A stretch of 64,000 nt of DNA from NCBI GenBank assembly GCA_965215115.1, contig OZ244050.1, forward strand, positions 2,356,001 through 2,420,000, in the 5' to 3' direction. Within the stretch, counting starts at the first letter, position 1; the number at the start of each line of letters is the position of its first letter. A program made the translations under genes and the position numbers. The notes under the pieces are model-generated. The model did no database searches. It was not told where the DNA came from and worked only from the letters and a program-made list of their open reading frames with translations. Positions 55,397-62,356 of this stretch are shown one piece after another. Origin of the DNA: CALDTK01 sp965215115. Lineage in GTDB: Bacteria; Bacteroidota; Bacteroidia; Chitinophagales; Saprospiraceae.

Positions 55397-55508
55397 ACGA
55401 TGGACCGCTTTGCTGATGGACGATGGACCGGCTTCGCCTGATGGACGATGGACCGCTTTGCTGATGGAGGATGGACCGGCTTCGCCTGATGGAGGATGGA
55501 CTGGCTGC
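55397..55508 (+). repeat. tandem GATGGACCGGCTTCGCCT-type repeat
   Basis: Alternating units GATGGACCGCTTTGCT and GATGGACCGGCTTCGCCT make a composite of about 48 bp, present a little over twice. The GGC-TTC-GCC mini-hairpin is shared with the 40.5 kb copies. No gene is seen in 55381-55636. Confidence 0.85.
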
Positions 55509-55567
55509 ACTTCCGGACAGCAGACAGAGTAGCCTTATAGATGACGAACCGACCGTGTCGAAGGACC

Positions 55568-55611
55568 CGTCATTGCGAGACGCCGCGAAGCAAGCTGGCG
55601 CGGCAATCTGC
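55568..55611 (+). repeat. REP-like dispersed repeat (CGTCATTGCGAG ... CGGCAATCTGC)
   Basis: CGTCATTGCGAGACGCCGCG and a following GGCGCGGCAATCTGC form an imperfect hairpin. The pattern matches the CGTCATTGCGAG...GCAATCT family of dispersed repeats found in many bacterial genomes. One copy is seen here. Confidence 0.6.
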
Positions 55612-55636
55612 TTTACGAAACTGTAGCACTTACTTC

Positions 55637-56125
55637 ATGAAAACCCTCCCGCTCCTCACCGCCATGTGCTTGCTGTGCTGCTGCAAAACCGATCCCGCCT
55701 CGGATCCGACAGCTGCTAATGATGCCCCGGCGACGCAGCCGACCTCCGCTGGCATCCAGCCCCTGCCCGCCACGCAGTTGCAGCGCCTGCGCGACAGCGT
55801 GACCCACATCGACTACGTGTTCTACGAGCAGTCGTTTAGCATGAGCATGGATGAGGCCGCGGGCGTCGACTACGCCCTGGCCGGTATCTCCGAGGCGCCG
55901 CCGGTGATCACGAACCGCTGTCCGGCCATCGGGCGGGCGTTCTACAAGATCGGCGGGCGGACCGTCGAGGAGGCGGACATCCACTTTGCGTCGGGGTGCA
56001 CCTACCTGGCCTTCGCGGGGCCGGACAAGCGGCCGACGTACGGCAATGCCTTTACGGAGCAGGGGAAGAGCTTTTTTAATGGGCAGTTTGGGCAGTTGGT
56101 GCCGGGCTTTACGCCGGTGGAGTAG
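55637..56125 (+). CDS. predicted lipoprotein, unknown function
   Basis: A 162-residue protein with N-terminus MKTLPLLTAMCLLCCCKTD, a lipobox-like cysteine cluster, then a Thr/Ala/Pro linker and a folded domain (THIDYVFYEQSFSMSMDEAA, RCPAIGRAFYKIGG). The start at 55637 is chosen because the signal begins there; the frame is open further upstream through the REP-like repeat. No family is recognised. Confidence 0.65.
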   Translation: MKTLPLLTAMCLLCCCKTDPASDPTAANDAPATQPTSAGIQPLPATQLQRLRDSVTHIDYVFYEQSFSMSMDEAAGVDYALAGISEAPPVITNRCPAIGRAFYKIGGRTVEEADIHFASGCTYLAFAGPDKRPTYGNAFTEQGKSFFNGQFGQLVPGFTPVE

Positions 56126-56147
56126 GGGACGCGCCCGCCGCAGTCAC

Positions 56148-57806
56148 CTACTGCACGATGAGCGTGACGGTAGTGTACCGGCCCTCGGCGGTGGAGCCTA
56201 CCTGGAGGAAGTAGGTGCCGGCGGGGAGGTCCGGGATGGGGTAGGGCACCTCACCGACGCCCCCGTCCATGGCGCGGGTCTCGGCGACCTGGCGTCCGGA
56301 CGCATCCACGAGCCGCGCGACGTAAGACGCGAAAGCACCACCGGACGCACTACCCTCGGGAATTCCGTAAATTTGGATGGTGGAATTGGATCGCGCGGGA
56401 TTGGGGTAAACCGTGAGCGCCAGCGCCTCGGTCGGTGGGGTCTCGGTGGCGGTCAGCCAATCGTAGTAGGCGGGCGGTCCGATGTTCGGGTTGCAGACCG
56501 CCGTGTCGTAAATGGGGGGGAGGCCGCGGTCGACGCGGGTGCGGGCGTAGAGGTGGTAGTCGGGGATGGAGTTGGGGATGGCGCCGAAGTGATAGCGGCG
56601 GATGTAGAGCTGCGAAGGTTTCAGGGCGCACGCAGCGCCCTTTTGGTCGGGCTTATCGATGACGGACAGGTCCTGGCGGTTGACGTCGGCCGCGGCTACA
56701 TATATACGACAGTCTGGTCCGCGCTCGATCTCTTTGTACGAGGTGTGGGGGAAGGTTTGGTAGTCTCCGGAGAGGCGTACGACAGATCCGGCGACATTAT
56801 CCGCGTATGTATCGAATTGGTGGAGCATCGAGTCGTTGGCGACATAGAGGAACCGACCGGAAGCCGACCAGGCGATGTCGAAGTCGGTGCGGCCAAGTAC
56901 GTGGGGAGTAAAGTCTAGCGGGATAAGATCAGTCCGCGCGATATTGGCGTCGGCGCGGTCGAAATCACATATCGAAATTCCGTTAAGCGAGGAAACGGAT
57001 GCGAATCTCGAGCCATCGGGAGCGAATTCCAACCGGGTGGTCAGCTGTTCGTAGTCGGAACCTGTTTCGCCGAGCATTATTGGTGGTAAGACCTCTACGG
57101 TATCGAGAGTAAGTCGAAATCTAAAAAACAGTGGTGCTTCTTGTGGCTTTGCCACTCCCCACCACCCGCCGTGGAGATCAGGCACGTAATCGTATGTTTC
57201 TCTCAAAAGCGTATCCCCAAGAGTGAAGCTGTAGGACTTTAGGACAGCACCAAAATTCGATATATCGACAGAGTCTCGCAATACATTCTCGTCTAGTAGC
57301 GAGATATTGTAACCAGCAATGTAAAAGCCCGGATTGTTCGCGTTTCTCAACTTGACTTCGGAGGAATAAGCTAACACATTGTCGCCCATCGGAAGTATGT
57401 GTTGGTAGCCATGGGCCTGCGTCCGGGGCAGGTATTCCTCACAGTATTCTTGAAATCGCTGCGGGGGGTAATTTTTGAAGGTAAGGTCCACGGTATCAGT
57501 AAAATTACGGACGAGTGCGCAGCCGTTGCCGTCTAGTCGATACTGAGGCGTATAAAAATTGACCACGTTCCGATTAAAGGCAAAAGCGCTAATGGAATCT
57601 GGGCTTTTCCATATTACCTTACTTCCTGTAAGATCGAGAATAGTAAGTCCAAATTCTTCAGAGTATGTGGTCTGGTCATAACCAAAAGCCCATACGCCAT
57701 CGGGACGAAGCAACGTTTGTTGCTTTTGTCCATGACCTGCGATACTTCCGGTCGTTAGGAATATGCCTAAAAGCATTGCACTCCCTACTGTACGCAGCAT
57801 AATCAT
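56148..57806 (-). CDS. secreted propeller-like protein with T9SS sorting domain
   Basis: A 552-residue protein with signal MLRTVGSAMLLGIFLTTG. Repeated strands such as FAPDGSRFASVSSLNGI and IAWSASGRFLYVANDSML are WD40/YVTN-like, and the end is a T9SS type A tail (LTVYPNPARSNSTIQIYG ... LPAGTYFLQVGS). The ATG overlaps the stop of the upstream gene (ATGA), so the two are coupled. Codon use is markedly AT-richer towards the N-terminus, and there is no GTTTT-hairpin element, which suggests transfer. Confidence 0.8.
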   Translation of the reverse strand: MIMLRTVGSAMLLGIFLTTGSIAGHGQKQQTLLRPDGVWAFGYDQTTYSEEFGLTILDLTGSKVIWKSPDSISAFAFNRNVVNFYTPQYRLDGNGCALVRNFTDTVDLTFKNYPPQRFQEYCEEYLPRTQAHGYQHILPMGDNVLAYSSEVKLRNANNPGFYIAGYNISLLDENVLRDSVDISNFGAVLKSYSFTLGDTLLRETYDYVPDLHGGWWGVAKPQEAPLFFRFRLTLDTVEVLPPIMLGETGSDYEQLTTRLEFAPDGSRFASVSSLNGISICDFDRADANIARTDLIPLDFTPHVLGRTDFDIAWSASGRFLYVANDSMLHQFDTYADNVAGSVVRLSGDYQTFPHTSYKEIERGPDCRIYVAAADVNRQDLSVIDKPDQKGAACALKPSQLYIRRYHFGAIPNSIPDYHLYARTRVDRGLPPIYDTAVCNPNIGPPAYYDWLTATETPPTEALALTVYPNPARSNSTIQIYGIPEGSASGGAFASYVARLVDASGRQVAETRAMDGGVGEVPYPIPDLPAGTYFLQVGSTAEGRYTTVTLIVQ

Positions 57807-60800
57807 CGACCTGTAGCTACGAGCCTAACGGAGGTTTCCGCGCCATGCGCATCGACGATACGCAGTACATATACACCGCTTGCCAGTGGATTACGCGTTC
57901 GGAATTTGGAGCCATTGAATTTTGATCGACTCTCAATCACCCTTCCCGTGCCATCAACGATTTGTATGTCTGCATCAATCAAGGATCGAGAAAACGTAAG
58001 TCTTGAGCTGGCGCCGACAGGGTTCGGAGATATGAACAAGTCTGTTTCCGGTAGGTCGGAAAGTCTTAACTGCTGCTTGTTTGGTTGACACTGGACATAA
58101 TCCTCATAGACTCGGTCAGTGAATTGCCGCGCCAAGAGAACTCCAGGCCCCTTTGTTTCGTAGCAGAGGGACGCTATTGTATTGAGGCGAGAAACGGTTT
58201 TCTGTTCGGCAGTCTCGCCAGAGAGTCGACCCTTGCGAACCTGAATGGCGAGATCGAGGGCCTCTTGCCATAATTGCTCGAGATCGGTTGCTGAAGCGAC
58301 ACTGCCTACTTGAGCCTGAAGCCGGCCTAGGGAAGCAAGCTTGTCCAAATCTGAGCTGGAACCTTTTTCAATCGAGAGGTACCGCTCTCGTAATTGGAGT
58401 GAAGCTTTGGCGTTCTTGTCCGAATTTCGAAACTCATTGAGTGCGTCAGCCCGCATGGTGTAGTTCACTTCGTCACTTCGTTCCAGAGAATATTTGAGCA
58501 ACTCGCTCTCGAATCGGGCTAGTTCCCCAAGAATCGGGTTCGTTTCTGATGTCTGTCCGGACGTTTTCGACGTGCGTGCTTCAGCGCGTTGCGCGTCTCT
58601 CGCCAGAGAAGTTTCTTGCCGAGAATCTAACTCGGTGTTGCTGTCTGAGCTTCGACTTACCTGCGTCTCCTCTTCCTCTGGAGGAGCAACCTCGAACCAG
58701 CCAGGCGGAAGCGTAGCACAGTTGCTCGGATAGGGCTCGGGCGCATTTGGAGCTACGTATGTGTAGAACCAGTTTGCTAGATTGCCGGTAGTTGGATGGA
58801 ATGGGGAGGAACTGCGGACATCAAATCGGTTATTCTCCTTTATCGTTTCACTTGGATAGTGATACGCCCGCGTATTATTAATCCACTCATTCCCTGGAAA
58901 GGACTGTGCCCCCCCGATATACGCATCCGGCACGTTATTCGGATCCCCGGAGATGAGCCCTACAACCAGCCCCGTACCCGTGGATTCGAAGCGATTGCGG
59001 CGATACTGCCCGGAATACGACGTGCCTAGCATCTGTAAGCCGTATCCAATATGGTTCAACGTGTTGAACTGAACCGTGATGCCGTTCACGCTTTGTGTGA
59101 CGACCCCGAAGTTCTCCGCCGAGTTAAAGGATGAATTGAACTTTCCGACTCGATTACACCTTACTACGTTGTTTTGGCCACCCACTACACTAAGGCCAGT
59201 GGCCACCAGGTATCTCGTGCGGATAGCGTTGTTGCTCGCCGTCGTATTGCTGCTGTTCAGCATCTGGACCCCAGTCGACTGCTGCGTAGGAAGCGTGATC
59301 TCGTTGTCCGATATGGAACTCTGTCCGTTCGTACTGGAGTAGTGCCGTACTCCAATTCGTGGCTCGTACGTGAAGTTGCCTCCAGGCGTTAATACGATCT
59401 CGTTGTTCGTCGCATAGAGCGAGGGATCGATCCCAGTACTCACAATGCCGTGTCTGCCGGAAGATATTATATTGTCGTCGGCCTCGAGGTAGGTGTAGTA
59501 GCCGCCACCAGACTGGATTGCAGTATTCCCGCTGGTGATGGAATTGTCCTCTAAACTTAGAATTCCAAAATCATCGTAGGAGGCAATGAACCCATACTGC
59601 GTGGCGCTAAGCGCAGAGTTTATTAGTCGGAAGTATGCTTTTTTTGTCTGGTACAACACTATGCCGTTCGTCACATCTTGGATAGTGCTATTGGATACGA
59701 CCGCGCTGAAATCTGGCTCGTAAGTTCCACTTACGTCTATGCCAGTGGCGAAATCCTCTATGTGAATGTCGTTAGCGAGGAGGTTCTCGTTTGCGGAAAT
59801 CAGACCCGGTGGTGTAGTGCTTGCCGTCCAATTGACCTTTATTCCGACCTGACCGGGGCCCGCAGGATTATACTGTACTCCGAATGGGTTGTCGTCGTCG
59901 GTGACGATCGTCTGCCCAAAATGTACATCGACGAGGTTTGCAGAACCGTTATGGTCAATGTTTAGGCCATTGGTAGAGCCAATGATGCGCCCTTGACGCA
60001 ATTCGAGTTGCGCATACTCTTTGACCGTGATGCCATTAGCGGCCCCCAGCACCAGCGTCCTACTGCTCGTACTGCCGTTGTACATCGTCACCACTGTCCG
60101 GGGCAGGATGACGATCCCATCGTACCCGGTGCTTTCGCACGGCATGAAGTCGGAGCCGGCGATGTTGTAGCCCGCGAAGGACTGTCCGTGACCACCGAAA
60201 TTGAGCCTGGACCCTGGAGTGAATAGGAACTCTACGCTCTGCTGCCCGCCGATCCCATTGCCCGGCCAGCTTGAAGCGTTGTACGTGCAGACGCCATCGA
60301 TCACGATGAATCCACCGGGAGCGACATCGACTGCGCCCAGAGATTCATTACTGAACGAACCCACCTGCGAGGTCCGAAAAACGTAGTTGACATCACCGAA
60401 GACCTGCGAAGCGTCGAGATAGTTCCAGATCGGGGTTGTGGCAGCCACCGGATCGCATCCGCCGCCTACGCATCGCTGGAGCCGACTGTCGGTCTGTATG
60501 ATGTTCTGTGCCACGTTGTTGATGACGTCATAGCTCAGCAGGAGCTGGGCGCAGGGTACGGTCCCGGAGCCAAAGTACGCGTCGTAGCGGATGATGAACC
60601 TGTCAACGGTGTAGGCCTTTCCGCGCAACAACCGCTGAACGGGGGTTAGCACGGTCAGCGAAGCCCCCACCCCGTAGAACTGGTTTTGGGGCACACCCAC
60701 CACAGCAATGTTCGCACTCAGGTTGACCGGTCTCACCAGCTCCAGCAGCATCGCGCTGCTCTGGTTCTGTCGGTTCGAACCCATGAATAGGACCTCCCCC

Positions 60801-61006
60801 GGGGCACAATCGAAGATCGGTTGCGAGAGGATCGACTCGGAGGCAAGGCCCGCATCGTTCTTGCGGGCAAAGAGTGCCGCGTCGTACGAACCGGTCTGTA
60901 GCGAGTAGCTCCCGACTGGCTCCAGGCTGGGTTCTTGCGAGCCGCTAGGGTTGGAGCAGACATTAGCAAACTGCCCGCGAGCACCACAGATCGTGCCACC
61001 GATCAT
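57803..61006 (-). CDS. right-handed beta-helix surface protein with T9SS sorting domain
   Basis: A 1067-residue frame from the first in-frame ATG (61006). The centre has many short Asn/Gly/Ile repeats (SIQ/NNxI type: ISDNEITLPTQQSTGVQML, NVVRCNRVGKFNSSFN) of a parallel beta-helix. A coiled, charged region (about 800-960) and a T9SS tail (DLFISPNPVGASSRLTFSRS ... ASGVYVLRIVD) follow. The signal peptide is cut off: its hydrophobic part (LFRLLLSCLMIGG) lies upstream of this ATG. A better start at 61080 is out of frame by two bases because of the (CT)8 tract at 61032-61047. Confidence 0.82.
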   Translation of the reverse strand: MIGGTICGARGQFANVCSNPSGSQEPSLEPVGSYSLQTGSYDAALFARKNDAGLASESILSQPIFDCAPGEVLFMGSNRQNQSSAMLLELVRPVNLSANIAVVGVPQNQFYGVGASLTVLTPVQRLLRGKAYTVDRFIIRYDAYFGSGTVPCAQLLLSYDVINNVAQNIIQTDSRLQRCVGGGCDPVAATTPIWNYLDASQVFGDVNYVFRTSQVGSFSNESLGAVDVAPGGFIVIDGVCTYNASSWPGNGIGGQQSVEFLFTPGSRLNFGGHGQSFAGYNIAGSDFMPCESTGYDGIVILPRTVVTMYNGSTSSRTLVLGAANGITVKEYAQLELRQGRIIGSTNGLNIDHNGSANLVDVHFGQTIVTDDDNPFGVQYNPAGPGQVGIKVNWTASTTPPGLISANENLLANDIHIEDFATGIDVSGTYEPDFSAVVSNSTIQDVTNGIVLYQTKKAYFRLINSALSATQYGFIASYDDFGILSLEDNSITSGNTAIQSGGGYYTYLEADDNIISSGRHGIVSTGIDPSLYATNNEIVLTPGGNFTYEPRIGVRHYSSTNGQSSISDNEITLPTQQSTGVQMLNSSNTTASNNAIRTRYLVATGLSVVGGQNNVVRCNRVGKFNSSFNSAENFGVVTQSVNGITVQFNTLNHIGYGLQMLGTSYSGQYRRNRFESTGTGLVVGLISGDPNNVPDAYIGGAQSFPGNEWINNTRAYHYPSETIKENNRFDVRSSSPFHPTTGNLANWFYTYVAPNAPEPYPSNCATLPPGWFEVAPPEEEETQVSRSSDSNTELDSRQETSLARDAQRAEARTSKTSGQTSETNPILGELARFESELLKYSLERSDEVNYTMRADALNEFRNSDKNAKASLQLRERYLSIEKGSSSDLDKLASLGRLQAQVGSVASATDLEQLWQEALDLAIQVRKGRLSGETAEQKTVSRLNTIASLCYETKGPGVLLARQFTDRVYEDYVQCQPNKQQLRLSDLPETDLFISPNPVGASSRLTFSRSLIDADIQIVDGTGRVIESRSKFNGSKFRTRNPLASGVYVLRIVDAHGAETSVRLVATGR

Positions 61007-61031
61007 GAGGCAGGACAGCAGGAGGCGGAAC

Positions 61032-61047
61032 AGAGAGAGAGAGAGAG
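61032..61047 (-). repeat. (CT)8 dinucleotide tract, putative phase switch
   Basis: Eight CT units lie between ATG 61080 and the body of the beta-helix gene. With seven units the ATG frame would read MWFATLGGANR, then LSLSLFRLLLSCLMIGG, then GTICGARGQ, a complete signal peptide joined to the protein. With eight, the ATG frame ends at the TGA that overlaps ATG 61006. Confidence 0.7.
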
Positions 61048-61080
61048 CCGATTAGCGCCCCCGAGTGTAGCAAACCACAT

Positions 61081-61339
61081 ATTCTAACAACTTAAGAACG
61101 TGAGCAAATAGCAACAATCGACGGGTCGAGATCGAGCCGTATGCTTGCCTCAAACGGATGTTTCGGCGTTTGGTTCGGTTGCCTGGGAAAATTTTTTGCC
61201 ACCGCTTGCACCCATCCAAAATTTGGCTAGTGGGGCCAGTGGGCAGTTGTCGACGTGCCCTTCATAGCCGTACAGGTTTTGGCGAAAGCCCTGCCTACCT
61301 TGCGGTCGCGCCCCGCGGCGCCCCCCAACTTTACGCCCC
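61081..61339. other. intergenic region before ppx
   Basis: No gene is supported. It should hold the promoter of the surface-protein operon (leftward) and of ppx. A GTTTT-hairpin element lies at 61276-61290. Confidence 0.5.
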
Positions 61340-62314
61340 TTGCCAAACCCCCTCGCCGCCGTCGTCGACCTCGGCACCAACACCTTCCACCTGCTCGTCG
61401 GCCGCGTCGGCGCGGACGGCCTCGTCGAGGAGGTCGAGCGGCAGCGGCATTTCGTGAAGGTGGCCTCCGACGGGATCGAACGCATCGGGGCGGCGCCGTA
61501 CGCGCGCGCCGTCGCGGCCTGCGAGGCGATCGGCGAGGTGCTGGCGCGCTATCCCGATATCCCGCGGGTGGCCTTCGCGACGGCGGCCATGCGGACGGCG
61601 GACAATGGGCCGCAGCTCAGGCAGGCGCTGTCGGAGACGCTCGGGGTCGAGATCCAGATCATCGACGGGGACCGGGAGGCGGGGCTCATCGCGAGGGCCG
61701 TCCTGGCCGCGCCGCTGCCGCCGGCAGCGCACTACCTGATCATGGACATTGGCGGGGGGTCGGTGGAGTTTATTTTGACGGACCACCAAGAGACGCTGTA
61801 CCGCGAGAGCTTTCCGGTGGGGGCGCAGGTTTTGCGGAAGCGCTTCCATCGCGAGGAGCCGTTTGGGGGTGCGGGGGGTGCGGGGGGTGCGGGGGGTGCG
61901 GGGGTGCCTGGGTGCCTGGGTGCGGGGGGTGCGCTGGGGGGCGCGCAGCCGCGGGCACTCATGGAGTATTTAGGCGTGACTTTGGCGCCGATGCTGAAAG
62001 CATGTGAGGGATTGGAGGTGCAACTCGTTGGGTCGAGCGGGACCTTCGACGTGCTGGCGGAGCTGTACGGGCGAGTTTTGGCGCAAGCTGTCTGGACGCT
62101 CGACCCGGTGCAGGTGCGCAACTTATATACCGAGAGCGCGGGGATGACCGAGGCGGAGCGTTTTGCGGACACGCGTATACCGGACGACCGCGCGGACATG
62201 ATCGTGGTGGCGCTGGGGCTGATCGACTTCGTGGTGGAGAGGCTGCCGCAGGCGCAGGTCGTGACCTGTGCGTACGCCCTCAAGGAAGGGGCGCTCATGG
62301 AGCTCCTGGCCTAA
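61340..62314 (+). CDS. Ppx/GppA phosphatase with satellite-derived glycine-rich insert
   Basis: A 324-residue member of the exopolyphosphatase/pppGpp phosphatase family (ASKHA fold): VVDLGTNTFHLLVGRV, FATAAMRTADNG, DGDREAGLIARAV and IMDIGGGSVEFIL. The start is TTG (61340). After FHREEPF there is a Gly/Ala insert (about 175-200) encoded by 9-bp and 8-bp satellite units. The usual family has only a short loop here, so the insert is probably the result of repeat expansion. No second HD domain, so it is a short form. Confidence 0.85.
   Translation: MPNPLAAVVDLGTNTFHLLVGRVGADGLVEEVERQRHFVKVASDGIERIGAAPYARAVAACEAIGEVLARYPDIPRVAFATAAMRTADNGPQLRQALSETLGVEIQIIDGDREAGLIARAVLAAPLPPAAHYLIMDIGGGSVEFILTDHQETLYRESFPVGAQVLRKRFHREEPFGGAGGAGGAGGAGVPGCLGAGGALGGAQPRALMEYLGVTLAPMLKACEGLEVQLVGSSGTFDVLAELYGRVLAQAVWTLDPVQVRNLYTESAGMTEAERFADTRIPDDRADMIVVALGLIDFVVERLPQAQVVTCAYALKEGALMELLA
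61866..61938 (+). repeat. satellite tract inside ppx (GGGGGGTGC and GGGTGCCT units)
   Basis: Four 9-nt GGGGGGTGC units, two 8-nt GGGTGCCT units and further partial units. It is the reverse complement of the CACCC satellites at 29.2 and 51.2 kb. The 9-nt units keep the frame; changes in the 8-nt units would shift it. Confidence 0.85.
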
Positions 62315-62356
62315 CAACCGCGCGCGACTTCCGCGGGTTTGCCGCACGTACCTGCC

